Shown in pieces: positions 51,907 to 61,721 of a stretch of DNA of 64,000 bases. Source of the DNA: G963422745 sp965214285. Lineage in GTDB: Bacteria > Actinomycetota > Acidimicrobiia > Acidimicrobiales > Aldehydirespiratoraceae. The translations under genes and the position numbers were made by a program. Position 1 is the first letter of the stretch, and the number at the start of each line of letters is the position of its first letter. The DNA lies in the NCBI GenBank assembly GCA_965214285.1, contig OZ243946.1:2232001-2296000 (forward strand), in the 5' to 3' direction. Below the pieces are notes generated by a model. That model had not been told where the DNA came from. It ran no database searches and saw only the letters and a program-made list of their open reading frames with translations.

Positions 51907-54725
51907 TCGACCAGTTCTTCCGGCAGCTTCCCGACGTCGACCCGGTGCAGACCACCGAGTGGATCGACTCGCTGGACGCGGTGGTCGCCGCCCAGGGCGC
52001 CCCGAGGGCCCGCTACCTCGTGGCCAAGCTGCTGGAACGGGCCAATCAGCTCCGGGTGGGCGTCCCGCCGACCACATCCACGCCTTACATCAACACCATC
52101 CCCGCCGAGGAGCAGCCGTTCTTCGGAGGCAACGAGCACGTCGAGCGCCGCATCCGGGCGTTCATCCGCTGGAACGCGGCGGCCATGGTCATTCGGGCCA
52201 ACAAGCTCGCAGACGGCATCGGCGGGCACCTCTCCACCTTCGCCTCCAGCGCCTCGCTGTACGAGGTGGGCTTCAACCACTTCTTCCGGGGCAAGGACGA
52301 CGGCACCCCCGGCGACCACGTCTACTTCCAGGGCCACGCCGCGCCGGGCGTCTACGCACGGGCCTACCTGGAGGGCCGCCTCGCCTCGGAGCACCTCGAC
52401 AACTTCCGCATGGAGATCGGCGGGCGCGGCCTGTCGAGCTACCCGCACCCCAGGCTGATGCCGTCGTTCTGGGAGTTCCCGACGGTGTCGATGGGGCTCG
52501 GGCCGATCAACTCGATCTACCACGCCCGCTTCAACAAGTACCTGCACCAGCGCCACATCGAGGACACCAGCGCCAGCACCATCTGGTCGTTCCTCGGCGA
52601 CGGCGAGTGCGACGAGCCCGAGACCCTCGGCGCCATCTCGCTGGCCGGGCGAAGCGACCTCGACAACCTCAAGTGGGTGGTCAACTGCAACCTGCAGCGC
52701 CTCGACGGCCCGGTGCGGGGCAACGGCCAGATCATCCAGGAGCTCGAGGGCGTGTTCCGCGGCGCCGGCTGGAACGTCATCAAGGTGATCTGGGGCACCG
52801 CCTGGGACGAGCTGCTGCACCGCGACGTGGACGGCGTGCTGGTCAACCAGATGGCCAAGACTGTCGACGGCGAGTACCAGCGCTACGCAACCGAGAACGG
52901 CAGCTACATCCGCGAGCACTTCTTCGGACCCGACCCTCGGCTGCGCAAGCTGGTGCAGCACCTCTCCGACAAGCAGATCGAGACGCTGCCCCGCGGCGGG
53001 CACGACTACCAGAAGGTCTACGCGGCGTTCAAGGCCGCCAGCGAGGTGCGCGACCAGCCGACGGTGATCCTCGCCAAGACCGTGAAGGGCTGGACCCTCG
53101 GCGAGGGCTTCGAGGGCCGCAACGCCACCCACCAGATCAAGAAGATGACCAAGGCACAGCTCATGGAGCTGCGCGCCCGCCTGCACATGACCGACGAGAT
53201 CGCCGAGGAGCAGCTCGAGGACGGCATCCCGCCGTACTTCAGGCCCTCGCCCGACAGCGAGGAGCACCAGTACATGATGGCCCGCCGGCGCGCCCTGGGC
53301 GGGCTGATCCCCCGCCGGGTGATCCGCGACCGCCGTCCTGTGGCCCTGCCCGGCCCCACGCCATTCCTGGACCTCAAGAAAGGCTCGGCGGGCCGTGAGG
53401 TGTCGACCACCATGGCCTTCACGGTGCTGCTGCGCGACCTGCTGAGAGACCAGGCCTTCGGCGACCGGGTGGTGCCGATCGTGCCGGACGAGGCCCGCAC
53501 CTTCGGCATGGACTCGCTGTTTCGGGAGTTCAAGATCTACGCACCGCGCGGCCAGCTCTATGAGCCCGTCGACCACGACCTGATGCTGTCGTACTCCGAG
53601 AGCAGCGACGGCCAGCTCCTCGAGGAGGGCATCACCGAGTGCGGCTCGGCTGCGTCGTGGCTGGCGGCGGGCACCTCCTATGCCAACACCGGCGTGCCGA
53701 TGGTGCCCTTCTACACGTTCTATTCGATGTTCGGCTTCCAGCGGGTCGGCGACTCGCTGTGGGCCGCCGCGGACGCCAGGGCGCGGGGCTTCCTGCTCGG
53801 CGCCACGGCCGGGCGCACCACGCTGCTCGGCGAGGGCCTGCAGCACCAGGACGGACACAGCCATCTGCTGGCCGCCACGGTGCCGGCCTGTGAGGCCTAT
53901 GACCCGGCGTTTGCCTACGAGCTGGGCGCGGTGATCGCCGAGGGCCTGGAGCGGATGTGCCCGCCGCGGGCCGCCGACGGCGCCGACGTGTTCTACTACA
54001 TCACCATCTACAACGAGAACTACGACCAGCCCGCCCAGCCCGACCGCGTGCTCGACGCCGACATCACCTCGGGCCTCTACAAGTTCAGCGACGGCCCCGA
54101 CGGCGGCCCGCGTGCGCGCCGTGCCACGATCCTGTTCTCGGGGCCGGCCTCGCAGGCGGCGCTTGCGGCCCAGCGGCTGCTCGCCGAGCGCCACGACACC
54201 GCCGCTGAGCTGTGGAGCGCCACCAGCTACAAGCGGCTGCGCACCGAGGCGCTGGACTGCGAGCGGCGCAACCGGCTCAATCCCGGCGACGAGCCGCTGG
54301 TGCCGCTGGTCACCCGCAAGCTCACCGACAGCGACGGGCCGATCGTGGCCGTGTCGGACTGGATGACCCTGGTGCCGGACCAGATCGCCCGCTGGACGCC
54401 GCGACCGCTGCACGTGCTGGGCACCGACGGCTTCGGGCGCAGCGACACCCGCGAGGCGCTGCGCCGCTTCTTCGAGGTGGACGCGGCGCACCTGGTGGTG
54501 GCCGTGCTGGCGGCGCTGGCCGCGGACGGCTCAGCCGACCGTACCGAGGTGGCCGCGGCCATCGAGGCCTACGGCATCGACCCGCAGCGTGCGGACCCCG
54601 CCGATCCCGACACCGGCATGACATGCATCGGCGCCGCTTCGGGCGCCGGGCCGGGGGATGGCGCAGGCACGGGCATGTCCGCCGTCGGCGCCGAGCCTGG
54701 CGGGTCGAAGGGAGAGCGACCATGA
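51903..54725 (+). CDS. aceE: Pyruvate dehydrogenase E1, homodimeric type
   Basis: This 940-residue thiamine-diphosphate enzyme decarboxylates pyruvate and reductively acetylates E2. N-terminal domain with FQGHAAPGVYARAYLEGRL, the ThDP motif GDGECDEPETLG ... LKWVVNCNLQRLDGPVRGNG, and a transketolase-like middle with SYSESSDGQLLEEGITECG. The C-terminal 45 residues are a Gly/Asp-rich tail beyond the usual end. E2 and E3 are 5-9 kb away on the other strand. Its stop overlaps the next ATG. Confidence 0.97.
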   Translation: MIDQFFRQLPDVDPVQTTEWIDSLDAVVAAQGAPRARYLVAKLLERANQLRVGVPPTTSTPYINTIPAEEQPFFGGNEHVERRIRAFIRWNAAAMVIRANKLADGIGGHLSTFASSASLYEVGFNHFFRGKDDGTPGDHVYFQGHAAPGVYARAYLEGRLASEHLDNFRMEIGGRGLSSYPHPRLMPSFWEFPTVSMGLGPINSIYHARFNKYLHQRHIEDTSASTIWSFLGDGECDEPETLGAISLAGRSDLDNLKWVVNCNLQRLDGPVRGNGQIIQELEGVFRGAGWNVIKVIWGTAWDELLHRDVDGVLVNQMAKTVDGEYQRYATENGSYIREHFFGPDPRLRKLVQHLSDKQIETLPRGGHDYQKVYAAFKAASEVRDQPTVILAKTVKGWTLGEGFEGRNATHQIKKMTKAQLMELRARLHMTDEIAEEQLEDGIPPYFRPSPDSEEHQYMMARRRALGGLIPRRVIRDRRPVALPGPTPFLDLKKGSAGREVSTTMAFTVLLRDLLRDQAFGDRVVPIVPDEARTFGMDSLFREFKIYAPRGQLYEPVDHDLMLSYSESSDGQLLEEGITECGSAASWLAAGTSYANTGVPMVPFYTFYSMFGFQRVGDSLWAAADARARGFLLGATAGRTTLLGEGLQHQDGHSHLLAATVPACEAYDPAFAYELGAVIAEGLERMCPPRAADGADVFYYITIYNENYDQPAQPDRVLDADITSGLYKFSDGPDGGPRARRATILFSGPASQAALAAQRLLAERHDTAAELWSATSYKRLRTEALDCERRNRLNPGDEPLVPLVTRKLTDSDGPIVAVSDWMTLVPDQIARWTPRPLHVLGTDGFGRSDTREALRRFFEVDAAHLVVAVLAALAADGSADRTEVAAAIEAYGIDPQRADPADPDTGMTCIGAASGAGPGDGAGTGMSAVGAEPGGSKGERP

Positions 54726-55315
54726 GACGCGGCAGCCTTTGGGTCACGGGATCGCCCGCGGCGGATCGCAGGGTCAACACCGACCCGCTGGCGCTGACGA
54801 TCGCCATGCTGCTGGACCAGCAGGTGTCGATGGAGCTGGCGTTCACGGGGCCTCACCGCCTCGCCGAGCGTCTCGGCAACGACCCCAAGACGCCGCTGGA
54901 CGCCAACGCAATCGCCGCCATGAACCCCCACGTGTTCACCGCCATCGTGGCGGCCAAGCCGGCGCTGCACCGTTTCCCGTCGTCGATGGCCAAGCGCATC
55001 CAGGCCTTGTGCAGCTTCGTCTCCGAGCACTACGACGGCGACACCGAAGCGATCTGGCGCAGGAAGCGCTACGCAACCGAGGTTTACCGCCGGCTGCTGG
55101 AGCTGCCCGGCTATGGCGACGAGAAGTCCCGCATCATGCTGGCCGTGCTGGCCAAGCGCTTCCAGCGACGCCCCGAGGACTGGCAGGAGGTGTGCGCGCC
55201 CTTCGGCGACGACAAGCCGCGCTCGGTGGCCGACATGGGCGACGCCGCGGGCCGCGACGCGGTGCGCGCCTGGCGGCGCGAGCAGAAGGCCCAGGGCAAG
55301 TCCAAGAGCGACTGA
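54722..55315 (+). CDS. HhH-GPD-type uncharacterized protein (TIGR03252-like)
   Basis: This 197-residue protein resembles the actinobacterial HhH-GPD family without known glycosylase activity: TIAMLLDQQVSMELAF near the N-terminus and the helix-hairpin-helix LLELPGYGDEKSRIMLAVLAK (about 125-145). No FeS Cys cluster. A DNA repair role is guessed from the fold. ATG overlaps the aceE stop (ATGA). Confidence 0.82.
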   Translation: MRRGSLWVTGSPAADRRVNTDPLALTIAMLLDQQVSMELAFTGPHRLAERLGNDPKTPLDANAIAAMNPHVFTAIVAAKPALHRFPSSMAKRIQALCSFVSEHYDGDTEAIWRRKRYATEVYRRLLELPGYGDEKSRIMLAVLAKRFQRRPEDWQEVCAPFGDDKPRSVADMGDAAGRDAVRAWRREQKAQGKSKSD

Positions 55316-55392
55316 CAGCGGTGCCATCCCCTGCGCTCGCTGCCCACAGCCGGTCTGCGTTCTGTGGCGCCAGAAGACAGGGCGCCGGTCGC

Positions 55393-56166
55393 TCAGCCGG
55401 AAGCGGCCTGCAGCAGCCCGCGGCGCTGGCGTTCCAGCCAGCCCAGCAGGATGGCGATCGCACGGGGGTCGTGGCGCAGGTGATGGGCCCCGCCGTAGAC
55501 CACCCGCAGATCCGCGCTGCCGTGGCTGTCGGCCACCGCCCTGGCGTCGAACAGCGGCACGACCTCGTCGTTGCTGCCGTGTATCAGCATCAGCTCCCGT
55601 GGCGCCAGCTTCGCGGCCGAGCCGACTGCGGAGAGCCGACCCAGCTCGCCGGCCCAGTCCTTGAACGAGGCGGGCGACTCGTCGTCGCTGATGATCCCCA
55701 TGTCGCGGGCCACCACCAGCAGCTTGCGCGGGCTGCGGGCCCAGTCCTGGAAGTCCGCAGGCGCGGCGACCGCGGCCACGCCGCGGATCTCGGGATCGGC
55801 GGCCGCCGCGGCGATGGCCAGCGCTCCCCCGGTGCCGAAGCCGATGAGCCACACGCCGGCCACGGGCAGCGCCGTGCGCATCTCGGCGACCGCGCCCTGC
55901 AGGTCGCGCAGCCAGCCCTGCAGCGAGAAGCTGCCCCCCGAGCCGGCCACTCCCCTGCTGGAGTAGGTCAGCGCCGCCCAGCCGTGCTCGGCCGCGATCA
56001 CGTCGGCCAGGTCGGGAAACGAACGGGTGCTGTTGATCCCGCCGCCCGCCTCGGCCGGGAAGCCGTGGGCGATCACCACCCCCGGCTGGGCAGGCGAGCT
56101 GAGCCGGGGCGGGCACGCCAGGTGCGCGGCGAGGGCGTTGCCGTCGACCTCGAAGCGGCGCTCCAT
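55393..56166 (-). CDS. Alpha/beta-hydrolase fold protein lacking the nucleophile Ser
   Basis: This 257-residue protein has the hydrolase layout: VVIAHGFPAEAGGG (oxyanion region), acid Asp in HGSNDEVVPL and His in YGGAHHLRH. The nucleophile elbow reads WLIGFGTGGAL, with Gly where G-x-S-x-G needs Ser. It may bind or act differently, or belong to a known variant subfamily. The upstream 50 bp to the 56666 gene hold nothing clear. Confidence 0.8.
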   Translation of the reverse strand: MERRFEVDGNALAAHLACPPRLSSPAQPGVVIAHGFPAEAGGGINSTRSFPDLADVIAAEHGWAALTYSSRGVAGSGGSFSLQGWLRDLQGAVAEMRTALPVAGVWLIGFGTGGALAIAAAAADPEIRGVAAVAAPADFQDWARSPRKLLVVARDMGIISDDESPASFKDWAGELGRLSAVGSAAKLAPRELMLIHGSNDEVVPLFDARAVADSHGSADLRVVYGGAHHLRHDPRAIAILLGWLERQRRGLLQAASG

Positions 56167-56216
56167 GCTGTAGTGCTAGCAGTCCCAGGCGACCGTGCGG
56201 CGCATCAGCGGGCGGC

Positions 56217-56666
56217 TCAGCCCGCGGCGCTGCCGAGCGCCCCGATGTGGGCCAGGTAGCGCATCTGCAGGTCGAGCACGCACACCACGTCGACCGCCTC
56301 CAGGCGATCCTCGGCGGGGCCGGTGCGCATGCTGCGGGCCACGATGGCGTCAACCGCCGCTTCGTCGGCCGCCACCGCCCCTTCGCTGATCACCTTGTCG
56401 CCTGCCAGCTCGGTCCCGTGCGGCGAGGCCACGCCCACGTCTTCGAACCAGTCGAGGTGCCATCCGAGCACCCGGCGCACGTCGTCGTAGCTGAGCCGTG
56501 CTGTGACCTCCTCGGGCAGGCGCTCGACGATCCACTCCAGCGCCTCGTCGAGCTCGTACACCGCCGGCGCCCGTTCGTGCTCGAGGCGCCCGACCACCAT
56601 GCCCATGGCGACGAAGCCGACCGTGAGCACCACCGCCGCGCCGATGGCGAAGAAGACCCAGACCAC
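56217..56666 (-). CDS. N-anchored membrane protein, unknown
   Basis: 149 residues: one N-terminal membrane segment (VWVFFAIGAAVVLTVGFVAMGMVVG, residues 2-26) and a cytoplasmic or outer domain with ARLSYDDVRRVLGWHLDWFE and CVLDLQMRYL. I recognise only an actinobacterial hypothetical. Same strand as its neighbours. Confidence 0.7.
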   Translation of the reverse strand: MVWVFFAIGAAVVLTVGFVAMGMVVGRLEHERAPAVYELDEALEWIVERLPEEVTARLSYDDVRRVLGWHLDWFEDVGVASPHGTELAGDKVISEGAVAADEAAVDAIVARSMRTGPAEDRLEAVDVVCVLDLQMRYLAHIGALGSAAG

Positions 56667-56795
56667 AGTGCCCAGGCTAGGCGTCGGGCCGACCGGCGGG
56701 CGCTGCTCTCAGCTTGCCCGCCTGGGGCCTGGCCCTGGCGTGCTGTGCGAGGCCGGTTGTCGTCAGCGCGGTTGCTGCCCGGCCAGCCGGAGTGC

Positions 56796-57914
56796 TCAGA
56801 TGCCGATCCGCTGGGCGAGCAGCTCGCGGTGATAGGTGGGGTCGCCGAACATCAGCTCCGAGCTCTTGGCCCGCTTGAAGTACAGGTGCGCCGGGTGCTC
56901 CCAGGTGAAGCCGATGCCGCCGTGGATCTGGATGTTCTCCGCGGCGGCGTGGAAGTAGGCCTCCGAGCAGTAGCTCTTGGCCAGCGACGCCACCTGGGGC
57001 AGCTCGTCGTTCATCTCCGCGGCGCACCAGCCGGCGTAGTAGGCGGCCGACTTGGCGGACTCGACCTCCAGCAGCATGTCGGCGCACTTGTGCTTGATCG
57101 CCTGGAACGAGCCGATGGGCCGCCCGAACTGGACCCGCACCTTGGCGTACTCCACCGACATGTCCAGACACGTCTGGGCGCCGCCCACCTGCTCGGCGGC
57201 GAGAGCCACCGCGGCGAGGTCGAGCACCGTCGACAGCACCTCCCAGCCTGCGCCTTCGCTGCCGATCAGGGTGGCCGGGGTGGCCGAGAACTCCAGCTTG
57301 GCCTGCTTGCGGGTCTGGTCCATGGTCGACAGGGCGGTCCTGGTGAGCCCGGCGGCATCGGGCGCCACCGAGAACAACGACACGCCTGCGGCGCTGCGGG
57401 CCGCCACCAGGATCAGGTTCGCCGTGTGGCCGTCGATCACGAAGCTCTTCGTGCCGTCGAGGGTGAAGCCGCCTGCGCCGTCGGCGCTCGCCTGCATGGC
57501 GATGCCCGCCTCGTCCCAGCGCCCGCTCTCCTCGGTGAAGGCCAGCGTCGCCCGGGTCTCCCCCGATGCGATGCCCGGCAGGTGCGCCTGCTTGGCGGCC
57601 TCGTCGCCGGACTGCAGCAGCGTGTTGGCCCCCAGCACGCACGAGGAGAAATACGGCGCGCACAGCAGCGCCCGTCCCATCTCCTCGAGCACCACGATCT
57701 GCTCGACGAAGCCGAACCCCTGGCCGCCGTACTCCTCGGGGATGGCGAGCGCCTGCAGGCCCATCTGCTCGGCCATCTGTGACCAGACCGCCTCGTCGTA
57801 GCCCTGCTCGGTGTCCATCTGCTCGCGGACCGCCGGCTCGGGCGACTTGTCCTCGAGGAAGCTGCGCACGAACTCGCGCAGCTGGTCCTGCTCGTCGGAG
57901 AATGCAAAGTTCAT
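56796..57914 (-). CDS. Acyl-CoA dehydrogenase
   Basis: This 372-residue flavoprotein starts MNFAFSDEQDQLREF. Motifs: LAFTEESGRW, DGTKSFVIDG, VQFGRPIGSFQAIKHKCADM and IQIHGGIGFTWEHPAHLYFKRA. It lacks the classical YEGT region with the catalytic Glu of medium-chain enzymes and looks like the actinobacterial FadE type; some of these work as hetero-oligomers. TAGCGT lies 7 nt before the ATG. Confidence 0.92.
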   Translation of the reverse strand: MNFAFSDEQDQLREFVRSFLEDKSPEPAVREQMDTEQGYDEAVWSQMAEQMGLQALAIPEEYGGQGFGFVEQIVVLEEMGRALLCAPYFSSCVLGANTLLQSGDEAAKQAHLPGIASGETRATLAFTEESGRWDEAGIAMQASADGAGGFTLDGTKSFVIDGHTANLILVAARSAAGVSLFSVAPDAAGLTRTALSTMDQTRKQAKLEFSATPATLIGSEGAGWEVLSTVLDLAAVALAAEQVGGAQTCLDMSVEYAKVRVQFGRPIGSFQAIKHKCADMLLEVESAKSAAYYAGWCAAEMNDELPQVASLAKSYCSEAYFHAAAENIQIHGGIGFTWEHPAHLYFKRAKSSELMFGDPTYHRELLAQRIGI

Positions 57915-58020
57915 GGGGCGCACGCTACCCACCGCCCTGCCGAGCTTCCAAGCCCGCCGGCAACGCCGCGTGGCGCCGGGCGCCGGCAGGCCGCCGGCAC
58001 GGGCCGTCCGGATGCGGCAA

Positions 58021-58026
58021 TAGACT
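58021..58026 (+). promoter_or_regulatory. Leaderless -10 hexamer of sufC
   Basis: TAGACT, 7 nt before the ATG at 58034, identical to the hexamer of ku. Confidence 0.5.
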
Positions 58027-58033
58027 CGCCGCC

Positions 58034-58797
<764 letters not shown>

Positions 58798-58801
<4 letters not shown>

Positions 58802-60033
58802 GCGCCGATGCACTCGCCGGGCTGCGAGCCGACTTCCCGGTGCTGGGCCGAACGGTCAACGGCGTGCCGCTGACCTATCTCGACTCCGCCAACACCTCCC
58901 AGAAGCCCCGGCAGGTGATCGACGCCGTCTCGGGCTACTACGAGACGATCAACGCCAACGTGCACCGGGGCTCCTATGAGATCGCGGTCCGCGCCACCGA
59001 CGCCCTGGAGTCCGCCAGGGCCACCGTCGCCGGTTTCGTGAACGCGCCCGAGGCCCGCGAGATCGTGTTCACCAAGAACGCCACCGAGGCGCTGAACCTG
59101 CTGGCCCGCTCCTGGGGCGGCGCCAACCTCGGCGCGGGCGACGCGGTGGTCATCACCGAGATGGAGCACCACGCCAACATCGTGCCCTGGCACATGCTGG
59201 CCGCCGAGCGGGGCATCGAGCTGCGCTGGATACCCGTCGATGCTCAGGGCCGCCTCGACCTGTCGGGCCTCGATGCGCTGCTCGACGGCGCAAAGCTGGT
59301 CTCGGTCACGGCCATGTCCAACGTGCTCGGCACGCTGAACCCGGTGCAGCGCATCGCCGAGGCCGCCCACGCAGCCGGCGCCCTGCTGGCGGTGGACGGC
59401 AGCCAGTACGTGCCGCACCTGCCGTGCGACGTGCAGGCCATGGGGGCGGACTTCCTGGCCTTCACCGGCCACAAGATGCTCGGGCCGATGGGCATCGGCG
59501 TGCTCTGGGCCCGCGCCGAGCTGCTGGAGGCGATGCCGCCTTTCCTGGGCGGCGGCGAGATGATCCTCAATGTGACCAAGGAGGGCTTCACGACCAACGA
59601 GATCCCCTGGAAGTTCGAGGCCGGCACGCCGATGGTGGCCGAGGCGGTCGGGCTCGGCGCGGCCGTCGACTACCTGTCGGCGCTGGGCATGGACGTCCTG
59701 CGCCGCCACGAGGTGAGCCTCACCGCCTACGCGCTGCGCACCCTCACCGAGCGCCACGGCGAGCGCATCGTGATCCACGGGCCGTCCGAGCCTTCCGAGC
59801 GCGGCGGGGTGCTGTCGTTCGCATACGACGACCTGCATCCCCACGACGTCGCCCAGGTGCTGGACCAGGCCGGGGTGTGCGTGCGCGCCGGCCACCACTG
59901 CGCCAAGCCGCTGATGCGGGTGCTGGGCGTGGCCGCTACCTCGCGTGCGTCGGTGTACGTCTACAACGACGAGTCCGACATCGACCTGCTCGCCGAGACC
60001 CTCGACGAGGCGTCCGCGATGTTCGCCTTGTGA
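58798..60033 (+). CDS. sufS: Cysteine desulfurase
   Basis: This PLP enzyme takes sulfur from cysteine. YLDSANTSQKP, HRGSYEIAVRATDALE, PLP Lys in AFTGHKMLGPMG and the active Cys in RAGHHCAKPLM (about 369). GTG at 58798 overlaps the sufC stop; 411 residues. Next gene sufU, its sulfur acceptor. Confidence 0.96.
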
Positions 60034-60073
60034 CCCGCCATGCTGCCCGCCTTGTGACCCGCTCTGTGATCTG

Positions 60074-60565
60074 ATGCCCGGCCTCGAAGACCTCTACCGC
60101 GAGATCATCCTCGACCACTACCGCTCGCCGCGCAACCGAGGCGAGCTGGAGTCGCCGCCTGCGGTGCGGGTGGAGGGGTTCAACCCGCTGTGCGGCGACG
60201 AGATCATCGTCTACGTGCTCGTCGACGACGACGGCCTGATCTCAGACGTGGCCACCGGCGGCCAGGGCTGCTCGATCAGCCAGAGCTCGGCGTCGATGAT
60301 GTCGGCTGCCGTGAAGGGCAAGACGGTGGACGACGCCCGCAGGCTGATCGGGGCCTTCAAGGGGCTGATGTCGATTCACGAGGGCGAGATCGGCGGCGAC
60401 GGCAGCGAGACCGAGATGGGCATCGAGCTCTCCGTGGACTCAGGCGACACCAGCCTGGGCGACCTGGAGGCCCTCAAGGGCGTGGTCAAGTTCCCGGTGC
60501 GCATCAAGTGCGCCACGCTCGGCTGGAACACGCTGGCGATGGCTCTCGACGAGGCGGACGCCTGA
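60074..60565 (+). CDS. sufU: SufU zinc-dependent sulfur acceptor
   Basis: 163-residue IscU-like protein. Cys in NPLCGDE, GGQGCSISQSSASM and IKCATLGW form the zinc/acceptor site. It takes persulfide from SufS. The insert EIGGDGSETEMG is usual for SufU. It lies 40 bp after sufS. Confidence 0.95.
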   Translation: MPGLEDLYREIILDHYRSPRNRGELESPPAVRVEGFNPLCGDEIIVYVLVDDDGLISDVATGGQGCSISQSSASMMSAAVKGKTVDDARRLIGAFKGLMSIHEGEIGGDGSETEMGIELSVDSGDTSLGDLEALKGVVKFPVRIKCATLGWNTLAMALDEADA

Positions 60566-60591
60566 GCCGACCTGCGCCCGCTCAGCCGCTC

Positions 60592-61326
60592 TCAGGCTGA
60601 GCCGGCCTTGGCGTCGAGGTAGCCGGTCTTCTCCAGCTCTGCGGCCAGATCGGCCCCGCCGCTCTCGCGGATGCGGCCGCCGACGAGCACGTGAACCATG
60701 TCGGGCTGCAGCTCCTTGAAGAAGCGGCTGTAATGCGTGATCGCCAGCACGCCCAGGGCGTCCTCCTCGGTGGCCTGCTCGATGCGTGCGCCCACCATGT
60801 GCAAGGCGTCGAGGTCGAGGCCCGAGTCGATCTCGTCGATCACCGCGAAGCGAGGGCGCAGCACGCCGAGCTGGAGCACCTCGTTGCGCTTCTTCTCGCC
60901 GCCGGAGAGATCGACGTTGAGCGGACGCGACAGGAAGCGCTCGCCGAAGCCGATCCGCTCGGCCTCGGCCAGCATCGTGTCGTGTACCGCATCGGGGTCG
61001 TCGCCGGTGCGCAGCGACGCCGTCAGCGAGTCGCGCAGCGAGACGCCGGGCACCTCGGTCGGGTACTGCATCGCCAGGAACAGGCCCGCCTCGGCACGCT
61101 GCCACGGGGCCATGCCGAGCAGTTCGGTGTCGTCGATGCACACCGAGCCGGCGAGCACCTCGTAGCCGGGGCGGCCCGCGATCACGCTGGCCAGAGTCGA
61201 CTTGCCCGAGCCGTTGGGCCCCATCACGGCGATCACCTCGCCCGAGCGCACCGCGAGGTCCACGCCGCTGAGGATCTCCTTGCCCTCCGCGGCGACCCGC
61301 AGCCCTTCGACGACCAGCTCGCTCAC
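60592..61326 (-). CDS. sufC: SufC ATPase (copy 2)
   Basis: This 244-residue ATPase has Walker A GPNGSGKSTLAS, LSGGEKKRNEVL, and AVIDEIDSGLDLDAL (Glu replaced in ETD by EID). It is closer in context to sufD: order on this strand sufD, Rieske, sufC, all with GTGA overlaps. With copy 1 on the other strand it makes two SufC ATPases facing each other. Confidence 0.94.
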   Translation of the reverse strand: MSELVVEGLRVAAEGKEILSGVDLAVRSGEVIAVMGPNGSGKSTLASVIAGRPGYEVLAGSVCIDDTELLGMAPWQRAEAGLFLAMQYPTEVPGVSLRDSLTASLRTGDDPDAVHDTMLAEAERIGFGERFLSRPLNVDLSGGEKKRNEVLQLGVLRPRFAVIDEIDSGLDLDALHMVGARIEQATEEDALGVLAITHYSRFFKELQPDMVHVLVGGRIRESGGADLAAELEKTGYLDAKAGSA

Positions 61327-61721
61327 GGCGCTGCCCCGCTGCCCTGCCCGGCCCCGCCGCCGTCGTCGCCCGGACCGGCACCTGAGCCGGCACCCGGATC
61401 GTCGCCGTCGGTGACGTGCAGCAGCACCCTGCCGTCACGTACCTCCACGTCGTAGCGAGGCACCGGGCGGATCGCCGGCAAGGTCAGCGCATCGCCGGTG
61501 CGCAGGTCGAACAGGGCGCCGTGGCGGTCGCACTCGATGGCGCACTCGTCGGCCTCCACGAAGCCCTCCGACAGCGAGTAGTCCTCGTGGCTGCAGGTGT
61601 CGCCGATGGCGTACACGTCGTCGTCTATGCGCACCATGGCTATCGAGCGGCCGGCGATCTCCACCTTGCGGGCCGTGCCGGGCTCGATGCTGTCGAGCGC
61701 GAACACGTCATGCACGCTCAC
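61323..61721 (-). CDS. Rieske 2Fe-2S ferredoxin-like protein
   Basis: This 132-residue protein has the Rieske pairs CSH (DTCSHEDYSLSEG) and CDRH (IECDRHGALFDL), non-heme dioxygenase ferredoxin type. The C-terminal 30 residues are Gly/Asp/Ala-rich. It sits between sufD and sufC, a known actinobacterial arrangement; its exact role in SUF is unknown. GTG overlaps the sufD stop. Confidence 0.93.
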   Translation of the reverse strand: MSVHDVFALDSIEPGTARKVEIAGRSIAMVRIDDDVYAIGDTCSHEDYSLSEGFVEADECAIECDRHGALFDLRTGDALTLPAIRPVPRYDVEVRDGRVLLHVTDGDDPGAGSGAGPGDDGGGAGQGSGAAP

